Below are positions 1 to 10,313 of a stretch of 64,000 bases of DNA, one piece after another. The position numbers were made by a program, and so were the translations under genes. The notes below the pieces were generated by a model. It ran no database searches. It worked only from the letters and a program-made list of their open reading frames with translations, and was not told the origin of the DNA. Numbering within the stretch: the first letter of the stretch is position 1; every line of letters starts with the position of its first letter. The stretch covers positions 434,001 to 498,000 of the forward strand of contig JANATG010000012.1 in assembly GCA_029449235.1 (NCBI GenBank). Direction: 5' to 3'. This DNA is from Linnemannia schmuckeri. Lineage: Eukaryota > Mortierellomycota > Mortierellomycetes > Mortierellales > Mortierellaceae.

Positions 1-394
1 GAGAGGATGGGTCAAAGGGCTTGGACAGGTCAAAGCTCTGGTGGATAGCGAGAACGTCGGCATGTCGGTTGATGTTGGGTCGGATATGGGACGAGGTGAG
101 GCAGGGGACCGAGACAGTTGAGGCGCCTATGGTCCCCCGCCGAGGATGGTGGCGCACAGGAGCAGAGGATGAATTGTGGGGTTGAGAAGGGGGAGCCAAC
201 GCTGGAGACACCGAGGTCGAGACGGAGATGGAGCGGTAAGGGAGGGAGTGAGAAGAGACGGCTGCAGAGGTCGAGGAAGTTGAGGAGACCGAGTTCGTTG
301 CAGAGGCAACGGGAAGAGGATTTGAGGACGAGGTGGCAGGAGATGCGGAGGAAGTTGAGGTTGAAGTTGAGGCTGAGGTAGGATCGTGGTGCAT
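1..394 (-). CDS. 5' part of an unidentified Ser/Thr-rich protein, cut by the window edge
   Basis: An open frame runs without a stop from an ATG at 394-392 (context CCACCAATG) to the left edge, giving 131 residues. Residues 1-100 are low-complexity Ser/Thr/Ala/Pro, like the disordered head of many fungal regulators. The last 30 residues look more ordered (RPNINRHADVLAIHQSFDLS). Both ordinary codon use and the strong start context favour a real first exon. The upstream minus-strand sequence is CT-rich, like other leaders in this window. No domain is recognisable and the product cannot be named from this fragment; the rest lies outside the window. Confidence 0.6.
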   Translation of the reverse strand, partial: MHHDPTSASTSTSTSSASPATSSSNPLPVASATNSVSSTSSTSAAVSSHSLPYRSISVSTSVSPALAPPSQPHNSSSAPVRHHPRRGTIGASTVSVPCLTSSHIRPNINRHADVLAIHQSFDLSKPFDPSS

Positions 395-771
395 TGGTGG
401 CAAAAGAAAAAAGAGAGGCCTCTATGAGGGTTGTGTGATTCCAGCAGCCTTTATGGTTGTGTATATTCCAATTCTTTGAGCAATGGATTTGGAGGGGATG
501 TCGCTGGCGGTGATTATTATATTGGCAGTAGGTGTAGGAGGGTGTTGTTGTTGCGAAGGGGAATGGGAAGGGAAAGGGGGGTTAAGGAAAGGAAGGAAAG
601 GAAGGGGGTGGAAAGGGAAATAGGGCACGGGTGCACACACGGTTGCTCTTTCTCGGTGGTGGTGGTGTTGGCGGTGGCAGTAGGAGAAGGGGATACGAAC
701 AAGGGAGAAAAAGCAAGAGCAAGCAAAAAAATAACAACGACGAAGTTAAGAGAATGAGCAAACGAGGAAAG

Positions 772-807
<36 letters not shown>

Positions 808-1271
808 CAAGCAAAAAACAACTAAGAGCAAAAAAAGACAAGTTAAAGGGAGAAAAGGGAAAGGAATGCAAAGGGACAGGGACAAATAAAAAGAAGGAAA
901 AGAAAGGTACAAGCAATGAAAAAAAGAATGGAAAACAAGAGGGAAAGAGGGTGAAAAAGCGGCCATGGAGAGTAATGATGCACAAGAGTAAGAGAAAGAA
1001 GAAAAATAAAGCTTCTTTCCTTCGGCTTGGCCACCTCGTCCCCAGAGAGCAAGGTGGTATCTGATGTAGACTTTTTCTGCCTCTAGGTCTGGCTCAGTCT
1101 CGCTGCCTCTTCTGTAGTACTCGTCATCTCTGCTGAGCGCTCCCTTTTCTTTTCTCTCCTCATCACACCTCCAGTCGCACCTTTCGTCGCCAGGATCTCA
1201 CCACGACCTCACCCGCCCGCCATCGCCACAGTCCCATCTTTTTCCTCTTCTCCCAGGAAACCTTGTGACAC
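395..1271. other. Divergent intergenic region, 877 bp
   Basis: This region separates the minus-strand gene ending at 394 from the plus-strand gene starting near 1272. The left two thirds are purine-rich on the plus strand (CT-rich leader for the left gene) and contain an uninterrupted run of 31 A at 775-805. The last 150 bases are CT-rich on the plus strand, the leader type seen before other plus-strand genes here. I see no gene. Confidence 0.5.
775..805. repeat. poly(A)31 tract
   Basis: Uninterrupted run of 31 A on the plus strand in the divergent intergenic region. It is one of several long mononucleotide tracts in the window; none is inside coding sequence. Confidence 0.95.
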
Positions 1272-3250
1272 ATGCGGATCCCATCACCAGAAGCGGCAAG
1301 AGCATCGGTAAGGCCGATCAGATTCCTTTTTCTCGTCACTTTTATCACAAGCACATACGGAAACCCGCTTTTCCAGCTTTCATTTTTTATTCCGTCCCAA
1401 TAACAAAAAAGAAACCCGCATTGCCAGCTGGAAGCTGGAGAGGAAAAGAGTTCCTTCCCTTCCCCCCCCTCCCCCTCTTGGCTGGCCTAGGCATGAAAAA
1501 ATGACTCGATTCAACTCCCGCACTTGCCTTTTCCTTTCCCTTTGCAATTTGGCTTTGGGAGTGAGAGAAGGGAGAGGGAGAGGGAGGGGTGATGAGGGTG
1601 TTCTCACCCCTGCAAAAGTTTCATCGCTTGTGTTTTTGTACGCTGTCATTCTTTGTTTTTTATGTTGTCGTTAGACGACAAAAAATGACAACAACTAGTC
1701 ATCCCGTCACCTGCGAGGTGTCTATGCTATCGAACAGAAACTCTTTTTTTTTGGATTTGCTAATACACTCAAAAACCCACATATACAAAAGGGTCCATAA
1801 CAAAAAATTATATATCCAATCTCATGGTCCGAATGGTCCATGGGTCTAAAAAAAAATCTTTATATCTGTCAGTCAGCCTTTCCCTAACACAACATTTTTT
1901 TTGATAATTTTTCACTCTCAGATTCAAGCTATTTTGCTAGCATACCTATGCGATCGACATCATGACCTCGCTACTTACGCATCTGAATCTCTCAAGCAAC
2001 GCGTCCACTTTATGGCAAAGCCCGACGGGTCAAATCTTAAGGATCTCTTCATCTGGGATACACCTCTTTCCATTCGCTCCCTCGGACAAAGCGCTTCTCC
2101 GCGCTGGACTCCAAGCCAGATTCGGGACTATATCCATCAACATTGGTCAGCCGATCAGTTTCCTTTGCACCCACCTAATAATTGCAACTCCTGGGAGGCT
2201 GTTGAAGTGTATTTCAAAGAGCTTGACCAGGAAACTGTCCAGGCTATAGTCCCAATCGGAGTTCAGCGGGATAGCAAGAGCGAGGATGAGGTCACGCTGT
2301 TGGTTGTCCTGACAGCTGAACTGGATTCAGGAGATCAGTACAAGGATTCTTCCAAGGAAGGACAGAAAATAGGTGGAGAGGAGACTGTCTGGAGATATCA
2401 CGACATGGTCGCAGTAAATGAGACCGACTGGGAGCAGAATGGCTGGACTATTCTCTTACCAGAGTATAAGCAACCCCAGGAACCAGAGACTCGTAGACAA
2501 TTCGATGGAGATGAAGAGAAGGAGGGCCAGGATGACGGCGAGGACAACTCGGACGACGACTACTGGGGCCAGTACGGAGATGTAGCGGACGAAACGGCAG
2601 CGGACGAAAGTAACGGCGAGTCCAAACATAACCAGGACCCCTCAGGCGCCACCAGCGAGATACCCCTGGACGAGGACGTCGAGGAGGAACTCTACTGGCG
2701 CAAGTATAATGAGCAGCAGGAGGAACAGGACGAACTCGAACGGAAAAAGAAGATGCAAGAACTACATCAACAACACCAGTCACTAGAGCATCCGTCAGCA
2801 GCAGCTATTGCAGGACTTCACCATCTTAGTTCTCAGGAGTTTTCCAAGGCTCCAACCCCGCTCCCCGGACAAGTCGACCCCAACATGTTGTCGTCCTTGC
2901 TTCAGTCTTTGGTCATGGAGAGTGTTCAGCAGATGTACCCTATCTCTTTCCCGGAACCGGACCAGCAGCAGGATCCTCTTGCACAACCACCACCACCACA
3001 ACATCAACAACATCAACAACATCGTGCGGCTATCAACCTCCCTGATGATACGTCGGGATTAGACTCTGCATCACCTTTGCTTTCAGCAAGTCTCTCGCAG
3101 AAGGATAACACTTCACATCATGTTGGCAGTGAAGGCTCGCAGTTGAAACTAATGGACTCTATGCGATCGCTGGTGGCAGACTTTACTCGGGCTGGCTACA
3201 CCAAGGACCAAGTCTTTGCCATGATGGAAACCGTTTACAGCACACAATAA
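1272..3250 (+). CDS. Unknown acidic protein (454 aa), two exons
   Basis: Exon 2 (1922-3250) is a long, clearly coding frame. It opens right after a pyrimidine-rich acceptor (CACTCTCAG), so a 5' exon is needed. The best candidate is 1272-1307 (MRIPSPEAARAS, donor GTAAGG), which joins in phase 0 and gives a continuous amphipathic helix into IQAILLAYLCDRHHDL. The implied intron is 614 nt, long for this window, so the first exon is less certain than the rest. The N-terminal ~200 residues look globular (motifs FIWDTPLSIRSLG, GVWRYHD-like VWRYHDM). Residues ~205-270 are strongly acidic, then a Gln/Glu coiled stretch and a Pro/Gln linker. A short helical C-terminus follows (DSMRSLVADFTRAGYTKDQV). 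I do not recognise a family and assign no function. Confidence 0.72.
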
Positions 3251-3403
3251 ACTAATATATGGGCAGACTACTGCATAAACAATGTAAAATGAACTGGAAA
3301 AAAGGCCTGCGTTTATTATCATTAAGGGAAGTAGTAGTGGTATTAGTTTTGAGGGTAATAGTGGTTATTCTTGTCCAAGTCGTTTTTTTCTTTTACAGTG
3401 TGT

Positions 3404-5420
3404 CTAATGACCCTCCTTATACATAAGAGTCGCAACGTTCATATAGAAATCAATCGCATCAAAGGGCTTCTGGTCATACCCAATCTTCAACCGATACCGA
3501 TTATTCAGATCCCAATGGTCTGCGTCCTCAGTCCCCACATAATGGCCCCACCGCGCACTATGAGTCGACACCAGACCATCATTCTCACCCTCCCTCGCCT
3601 TGATGATCTCCCAGGGGATCCCCAGAGGTGCCCAGACAGGGATCTGTTTGACGGCGGCACCATAGGAGTAATAAGAAACGCGAGGGTCGTCGGGTGTGTT
3701 GGGGTTGAAGACGTTCTGGCAGTAGTCTGTCGTCAGATTGGCGTAGGCTGGGGTGTCCAGGAATGGAATCAGGCGGTTCAGCAATGGGCCGATGATCGGG
3801 TTGCCGGTGGATTGGGAAGGTGGAGGTGGTGGAGGGCCTGCGAAGGATCCTGTGGACGTGTATTGATTGGAGTAGGAGAAAGACGGAGGTATTATCGTTG
3901 TCGTATCAGAAACAGTGTTGGCTTCTCCTGCTGTTTGGTATGCTCGCAAGGCTTCCTGAAGATCTAGAGCCGCTGCCTTGGACAGCCGCGCAGCCTCGCC
4001 CAGTTTTCGCATGGCCTCTTCCTCAGCGTGCTGTAGGTGTCCAACTCCGATGCTGTCTCTGAACCAGTCCATGACAGGACTGCCTCGATGGGGTGTTGAG
4101 AGTGTAGTGAGGGATTTGACGTCGTAGCTCTTGTCGCGGATGTGGCTGATCAGGTATCTGCAGTCCAATCCGCCCTATGTTTGGTAATAAATTCCAAGAT
4201 GAGAATTAGTAAAAAAAAACTCGCACCCCAAAGCAAGGACAACAAAAGATTGAGCGAGTCATAGCTTATCCATTGTCGTAGCTGCTGTGTCGAATTACCA
4301 TGGAGTGAGCGAGAAAGTTGACGTGCATGCCTTCGACGGTATTTGTTAGCATCCTGTGGAGTGCCTCTGCTCGCTTCTTGATAGATCCTGTCCTAATAAC
4401 AAAGTTGATAAAAAAAGCAAAGAGTAGTTTATGTTAATGTTTGGCGCGCATTTATTGGTCAAACTAATCCCCCCACAAACTTCGCCCAACAAAAAATTTA
4501 TGTTCTGTTCCACACACAGGAGCATTCCTGTTTGCATTTGTTTGTGATCACCATGGTCACGCAGTAGTACAGGTATAGGTACATTTACTTGTGTCAACAC
4601 TCAGTCACAAGGTCTTTCTATTATTTCCCCATCACTTTTGACTCTTTTGGTTTTCTAACAAACATGCCTTCTTTCCGTTTCAATTGCATGACAACAACGA
4701 CACATATCACGCACACAACAAAAAAAATAGTGGGGGAGGCAGTAAAAGATGAAAGAAGGCACTTACTTGGGCACGCTGGCAACAACAACCTTGGCACCCA
4801 ACTTTGTCAACGCCTTCTGGATACCCTTCCAGTAATGGATCTGCAAATGCGGGATCGCTTCAGGTCCCATCTTATCGAACCCAAACAAGCCTAAATTAAA
4901 TACACACGCATGAAAATGAATCCGAGACACAGTCAATGATCAGCCAAACCGGTCAGATTCCACACGCATGGAGAGAAACGACAAAGGTTCTGCTTTTTTT
5001 TCTTCCTTTTTTTTCGTTGCATGTGCAGTTGCAAGTCGCTTGTTGCTTACCATGACAGAGCACGATGGGATGTCGTGGTGCAGAATAACAAGAACTAACA
5101 ACAGGCATGGCATATTCGTAACTTTGTTTTAGCCGATTTTCCAGCAGGCCCTTCCAGGGCGATTGCAGCGAAGGGTACTGTGCATGTCGACTTTGACTCT
5201 GACTCTGCGGCCATTCCTGCTCATGTCCGTGTTCTGAATCAACTTCCTGGCTATGATCGGTATACTGAGCTGAACGCGATTGAGAGGTAGGGGAGGAAGA
5301 GAAAGTGACGAGGCCAAGTGTGGACTTGAGGGAGACGTAGAAGGTGTTGGTGGATTGGGCGGCCGCCGAGAGAGAGTTACGGATCTGAGAAGCGAGAAAC
5401 GTGGTCGTGTTCACCAGCAT
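3404..5420 (-). CDS. Alpha/beta-hydrolase fold lipase (triacylglycerol lipase type), 452 aa
   Basis: Four exons on the minus strand: 5420-5051, 4890-4767, 4392-4299 and 4174-3404. All junctions keep frame and the total is 453 codons. After a ~115-residue N-terminal extension comes the lipase core: HPIVLCHGLFGFDKMG (oxyanion HG), a KGIQKALTKLGAKV helix, and the nucleophile elbow AHSMGG with Ser about residue 195. The first Gly of GxSxG is Ala, as in several microbial lipases. TLSTPHRGSP follows. The likely catalytic Asp is in ENDGLVS (~395) and the His in ADHWDL (~416). A Pro/Ala-rich insert of ~80 residues splits the domain. No clear signal peptide is seen, so an intracellular location is likelier than secretion; the exact lipid substrate cannot be read from sequence. 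A LINE insertion lies ~420 bp upstream of its start. Confidence 0.88.
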
Positions 5421-5838
5421 TTGCGTTCTTAGTTTGAATGTTGTTGGTTGATCAGGTAAAACAAAGGGAGAGAGAAGGAGGAGTGATGAAAGGAAACAAG
5501 AAATTTAGAGTGTGTTACAGAAGGCAAGGGGTGCGGTGGCAGCTGTGCTTTTGAGACTATGAAGACGAGGAATTAAACCGGCCTTCACAGGGAGAGAAGA
5601 AGAGTGGAACGAAGGAGAGAGTAGATAATGAGAGTGAGGAAGAAAAAGTAAGAGTGGTGAGAAGTGGTAATATGAAGAGAAGAGTTGATGGGAAGAAAAG
5701 ATGAAAGAAAGAAGAGAAAAAAAAAAAATAAAAAAAAAAAAGGTCAAGAGAAGAAATAACGAGGAGAGTGAGCAAATGGAAATTGAACGAACGAACAAAA
5801 AGGTTTGTGGGGTCAATGTGGTATCTGTGGACACGTTT
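5421..5838. other. Lipase leader/promoter, truncated by a LINE insertion
   Basis: Sequence between the lipase start and the left target-site duplication. It is purine-rich on the plus strand, so CT-rich on the lipase sense strand, matching leaders elsewhere in the window. The remainder of the original upstream region now lies beyond the LINE, from 8462 on. No gene is seen. Confidence 0.5.
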
Positions 5839-5857
5839 GGGTCTTAATAGGTGGTTT
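5839..5857. repeat. Left target-site duplication of the LINE (19 bp)
   Basis: GGGTCTTAATAGGTGGTTT, an exact copy of 8443-8461. It abuts the 3' A-tail of the element (a T-run on the plus strand). Confidence 0.93.
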
Positions 5858-8442
5858 TTTTTTGTTTATAAGAAATTTATTGCGTCGTGGGAGTGCGTGC
5901 AGTAAACTAATACTCCTCACCTACAGGAGTCACCGCCATTCAAAGGATATAAAAATAAATACTTTCGAAAAAAGTACAAAGGTTACATCTAAACTGGGAA
6001 AAAATAATTAACAGATAAAACAGGGAGACCAGACAAAATAAATACAGAGAGTAAGAAAATAAAATAGAATACAGTTATGTTGGAAAGTTGTTGTCGACAA
6101 GAGGGAGCTCGACTGCGGGTGGGGGTTCACGCTCTTCACTCTGGCGCTTCTTCTCGGCCAGCTGAGCACGAACTTGGTTGATAGCCAAATCCACCGCGGC
6201 CAGGACCATGCGAGGTTCAAAGGCTTGGTCCTCGCGGACAAAGGCGTGATGGTATCTCCAGATGGAGGCAAGGATGGTACCGATCAAGATGAAGATAGGA
6301 ATGCCGTGAAGGGGCTCGACAGGGTCCGGGTCAGGATAGAAAAGGGAGCAGATGTAATCCGCAGTCCAGGCTCGCTCCTCCACATACTTCGAAAGCGCGC
6401 CTTGCCATACTTCCAGCTTCTTGGTGCAGCTGAAAAGGAGGTGTTGACTTGTCTCCGGCTCCGCTCCACAGATACGGCAGAAGGGTCCGGTCATATCAGG
6501 AATAATGGAGTGGAGATGGAGTGCAGAGGGAAGTTTGTTGATTAGAAGCCGCCACCAGACATTGCGCGCATTGTGCGGGATCTTGTTTTTCCAGAAAGAC
6601 GTCCAGAAAGCAGCAGTGAATGGTGGATGTGGCGCCACCATGGGTGGATGATGTGGTGCTGGGGTTGGAGGGCGGTAGGTCTTGGAGAACAACGCCTGAC
6701 GAAACGAGCGGGTACTGGCTAGTTCGAAGGAACCATTCTCAGACTTGTTGATAACGATCCCGTTTAGGCGTTCCGCTAGGTCGTCTACCAGATCGAAAGG
6801 TCCATCGTTATCCAAGGCGCGTCTCAGGGCTGGGTGAACCTTGAAATGACCTCCTCTGGTGTTCTCCTCCAACCTTGAATGGGTGCGATGGCCGATGGAG
6901 CGCTCGTCCGATGGAATGAACTCCAGTCTACCTTCTGTCTTGGTCTCGTCTGTCCATACAGGTCTGAAGACACGATCCATACGCCAGTTGGGAGGATGAG
7001 GCTCGGGAACACCATCGGGCTCGAGCCATTGTGGAAGGAGTGTTGCCATCATGGTTCCGACCTTCAGTGAGTCCGCCGTTTCCTGATCCCAGGACAAACG
7101 AGAGATACGTTCGACCGCCTGCACCAACCCCTTGAGGATCGTGTGTGGGCGAAAATATTTCTTCCTTGACGTGAGAAAGAAAGTGGGGCTCACGAAAGGG
7201 GCCAACGGAAACTCGGATTCGGTTGCTGATCGTAGAAGATCTTTGAAGAAGGATACCATGAAGGAGGTGGTGTCGGAGCAAATTCTCTGAACCGCTCGCA
7301 GCTGGAATGCGACAGTCTGGGAGCCAATGTCGACTAGACCAAGCCCTCCCTGAGACCGCCGGAGGCAGAGATGGTTCCAGGATGGAGAGGGAAAGAAAGG
7401 AACGGTGAATTTGCGGATCGAGCCTTGAACTTTCTTCGTCCATTGACGCGTTGGCGGGTGGACGGCGATGACATGCCAGAGACGGGAAAGCAAAAGGGAG
7501 TTGGCGATGACGCTGCGTCCCAGGATCGAGAGCTGGCGACCGTGTTGTAGGTTGATATGATGATTGATTTTTTTGTGTATGTTGTTAAAGAAGGCGTCTC
7601 GCTGTGTCCGTGTGAGTGCAATGGGGTATCCCAAATAGACCAGGGCATCTTCCACTCGCCTGGAATGGATGTGGACGTGATCCCGCTGAAGAGCCTGCGA
7701 GAGAGTCCCGATGTTCCCAAACAGTGGAAAGGCCACCGTCTTCTTCAAGTTGAGTCGTGCGTTCGAGGCTCGTCCAAATGTGTCCATGATCTCCTTCAGA
7801 CAAGTCCACTCCTCTATTGACTTGATAAAGGTAGTAAGATCGTCCGCATATGCCATCAACTTCAACGGTCTCGACATTGGGTGGTCGTTGAGTTTGAATC
7901 CAGTGATGCCGGGACTTTTGAGGATGGTGTGGAGGAGAGGCTCAAATGCAATGTTGTAGAGGTGAGGTGATAGAGGATCCCCTTGTCGTAGGCCACGGCG
8001 TTGTGGGAAAGGAGAAGCGAGGTATCCATTGATGTTGAGATTGATCTGAGTGCCGAAGAAGAGGGTGAAGATCGAGTTGATGAGGGGGGCGGGGAAGTTC
8101 ATCTTTTCCATAACAGCCCGCAAGTACTCTGGGTGGACTCTGTCATACGCCTTTTCCTGGTCAAATAAAATTCCAGCTCCCCCGATCTTGTTCCTCTCGC
8201 AGTGTTCCCGAAAGGCTGCCATAACGAGACCATTGTCTGAGATGTGACGGTCAGGGACGAAACCCGTCTGGAGAGGAGTGATCAGGCGGTCCAATGGGCT
8301 TCGTAGGCGTATTGTAATGATTTTGGTGAATAGTTTGGCGTCTGTGTTGATAAGCGAAAGCGGGCGCCAGTTCCCGAGGTCTGCCGCATTCCCCTTCTTG
8401 TACAACAAGATCATGCACGTCTGCTGCCAAGACCGGGGCATC
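5858..8442 (-). mobile_element. 5'-truncated non-LTR retrotransposon (LINE)
   Basis: The 2,585-bp element lies on the minus strand between perfect 19-bp direct repeats. Its 3' end (left) has a ~217-bp untranslated region with an AATAAA-like signal and a short A-tail directly against the left repeat. Its 5' end (right) starts abruptly within the reverse-transcriptase frame against the right repeat. Endonuclease and any first ORF are absent, as expected from incomplete target-primed reverse transcription. The intact frame and exact duplications point to a recent insertion. Confidence 0.93.
6075..8441 (-). CDS. LINE reverse transcriptase with C-terminal zinc-binding domain, N-terminally truncated (788 aa)
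   Basis: The frame is open for 788 residues with no stop or frameshift. The reverse-transcriptase core is at the N-terminus: LGNWRPLSLIN, motif A around FDQEKAYDRV (93-102), motif B RRGLRQGDPLSP (~148-159), and the catalytic YADD at 198-201. The C-terminal part carries a zf-RVT-type domain: a FWKNKIPHNARNVWWRL segment, then CRICGAEPETSQHLLFSC with the C-C-H-C pattern. This layout fits L1/Tad-like LINEs. The first ATG is one base from the right duplication, so it is probably just the first Met after the truncation, not the natural start. Missing the endonuclease region, the copy should not be able to move by itself. Confidence 0.92.
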   Translation of the reverse strand: MPRSWQQTCMILLYKKGNAADLGNWRPLSLINTDAKLFTKIITIRLRSPLDRLITPLQTGFVPDRHISDNGLVMAAFREHCERNKIGGAGILFDQEKAYDRVHPEYLRAVMEKMNFPAPLINSIFTLFFGTQINLNINGYLASPFPQRRGLRQGDPLSPHLYNIAFEPLLHTILKSPGITGFKLNDHPMSRPLKLMAYADDLTTFIKSIEEWTCLKEIMDTFGRASNARLNLKKTVAFPLFGNIGTLSQALQRDHVHIHSRRVEDALVYLGYPIALTRTQRDAFFNNIHKKINHHINLQHGRQLSILGRSVIANSLLLSRLWHVIAVHPPTRQWTKKVQGSIRKFTVPFFPSPSWNHLCLRRSQGGLGLVDIGSQTVAFQLRAVQRICSDTTSFMVSFFKDLLRSATESEFPLAPFVSPTFFLTSRKKYFRPHTILKGLVQAVERISRLSWDQETADSLKVGTMMATLLPQWLEPDGVPEPHPPNWRMDRVFRPVWTDETKTEGRLEFIPSDERSIGHRTHSRLEENTRGGHFKVHPALRRALDNDGPFDLVDDLAERLNGIVINKSENGSFELASTRSFRQALFSKTYRPPTPAPHHPPMVAPHPPFTAAFWTSFWKNKIPHNARNVWWRLLINKLPSALHLHSIIPDMTGPFCRICGAEPETSQHLLFSCTKKLEVWQGALSKYVEERAWTADYICSLFYPDPDPVEPLHGIPIFILIGTILASIWRYHHAFVREDQAFEPRMVLAAVDLAINQVRAQLAEKKRQSEEREPPPAVELPLVDNNFPT

Positions 8443-8461
8443 GGGTCTTAATAGGTGGTTT
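8443..8461. repeat. Right target-site duplication of the LINE (19 bp)
   Basis: Exact match to 5839-5857. The base before it (8442) is the first base of the truncated element. Confidence 0.93.
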
Positions 8462-8845
8462 GTGGTTCGATTTGTGTTTAGGTCACGTGCGCTACCACCC
8501 CAAAAGAAATGACCCCCACACCTACGCCACACCACACACATGACCATACCAGTGTTAAAAAAAATGGCCTAAGAATTTTTTATTTTTACAGATAGACAGA
8601 CACGAAACGACTAAGGGCTTGATTGACAAGAAAAAAAGAAGCAATGAGAACGACGATATGAGAGTGCAAGGAGAAAAACGACAGTTATAAGTACAGAAAA
8701 CAAAACGCGAAAAAAACAAAATGGTATGGATGATAGAAGCAAAAGAAAAGGCGAGAGCAAAGTACACGAGCACGAGAGAAAAGACACAAAGGAAACAAAC
8801 GCTAAAACACGACACAGCAACGCTTCAGATGAAGATCCATGTGTG
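8462..8845. other. Intergenic remainder between LINE and C2H2 gene
   Basis: 384 bp downstream of the zinc-finger gene (its 3' untranslated region should lie here, on the minus strand). It contains one CACGTG E-box near 8482. No coding signal is seen. Confidence 0.4.
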
Positions 8846-10313
8846 CTATTGGTGAGGGCTGAAGGGTGTAAAGCAGGTAAATGGCTTTGGCAAAACCTTC
8901 TCCTTCTCGTGGCGATGGATCCGGACGTGCTGGTTCAGATTGTCGCTTCGCGAGAACCGTTTTGGGCAGTTCTCATAGGGGCATCCAAAGGCTGGAAGGG
9001 TCCAAAGAAAAAGCAAGAAAGAAAAATAAAGGCAATTAGTTTGCAGCACACACACACACACATAACACAGACAATGTTCTCCACTTCTAATTGGGCTTTG
9101 TCCAGGCCCCCTCTTCTCTTCTTCCGTCCCTGCTCACTTTCTGTCCTTCTGCGCCTTTTGATTAATCTTTTGGGAAGTGAAAAAAAAATATATAGCAACA
9201 AAGCGAACAAGACAAGGCAAACTTACGTTTCTCCAGTGTATGTACTGAGCGTACATGCCGCTTCAGGTGCTCAGAACGCTTAAATTGCTTGCCACAAGCA
9301 TCAATCATACAGGTAAACACCCGAGTGGTGCCATCAGGGCTCAACGAGGCACGACGTGTGCGCGACTTGGTCGCAAGGCTTGGTGAAGAGAAAGCCGAGG
9401 ACGACGTCTCAGACGAGATCGATGTCGATGACAGGGAGGGAACCATGGCTGCTCCGCCAACGCTGCTCAGACGAGATCGAGGGAGTTGCAGGGGCTCAAG
9501 AAGCTCGTGTGACTGTGTGATGGGGTAGAGGGAGCCGAGGGAGCCGTGGCGGGGAATCAAATAAGACGGGTACTCATCGGACACCTCGAACTGTGCAAAG
9601 TCAGACGTGTCGAGGATCGACGTGGACTGGCTGCGATCCAAGGGCTGAAAGCCATGGGCCGGCGTCGACGATGAGGAGAGAGAGGACGAAGACGAGGACG
9701 AAGGAGAGCCGTCGCTCATACCGCTGTATCCAAACTTGACCATCCTAGAACCGGTTGCAGCCTCGAGGTTGTTGATGGATGATGTCAATTGGTCCATCTG
9801 GAAGGGGTGCACCGAGCCAGAGGACGACGAAGAGGTCGGTGGTAGGCTATGAAAGTCAGTGTTCGAATCGTGGGCAAACATGGACTGTTGTTGATGCAAG
9901 CTTGCGGTGGTATAACCGGAAGGGCCGCTTGTGTACTGAAGAGGGTGGGGCAATGAGGAGGTCAGCTGGGGCAACGAGGGCTGATCGAGTAAGTGAGAGG
10001 CGAACTGCTGGAGAGATTCTTGGTAGCCGCTACGAAATGCTGCCTCTGCTTGTTGAAGTTGCTGTTGCTGCTGCTGTTGTTGTTGTTGGAAAATCAATTG
10101 ATCGTTGATGGTCTGGATAGAACGACCGTACATGTATGTGTCGCTGAAATCCGAGAATTGCATATGGGGAGCTGAGAGAGAGCGAGCAAACAAGGGAACG
10201 GGGCCTGTGGAGGATGAGGCGGCGGCGGAGGCGGCTGCTACGACTGCTGCTGCTGACATTGCTGAAGTCGCCATGTGGTGTTGTTGCGAGCCGCTGTGGT
10301 CGAGGAGGGACAT
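8846..10313 (-). CDS. C2H2 zinc-finger transcription factor, Msn2/Com2-like two-finger type (410 aa)
   Basis: Two exons, 10313-9227 and 8991-8846, joined inside the inter-finger linker; the total is 411 codons in frame. Residues 1-330 are disordered (Ala-rich patch, Gln run at 76-88, many Ser). The C-terminus has two adjacent C2H2 fingers: finger 1 FTCMIDACGKQFKRSEHLKR...H and finger 2 FGCPYENCPKRFSRSDNLNQ...H. The finger helices RSEHLKRH and RSDNLNQH and the HTLEKPF linker are those of fungal Msn2/4, Com2 and Seb1-type stress regulators, which bind the AGGGG stress-response element. A nuclear stress or nutrient regulator is therefore likely, though paralogues of this type have varied roles. 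It faces a 12-kb gene-poor region on its 5' side. Confidence 0.88.

Noticed and set aside
517..966. Long Phe/Ser/Leu-rich minus-strand frames over purine tracts (also at 10539-10883, 43576-43947, 62418-62857)
   Set aside because: They are translations of CT-rich leader DNA: no start context, no conserved motif, and overlapping frames of equal length on the same strand.
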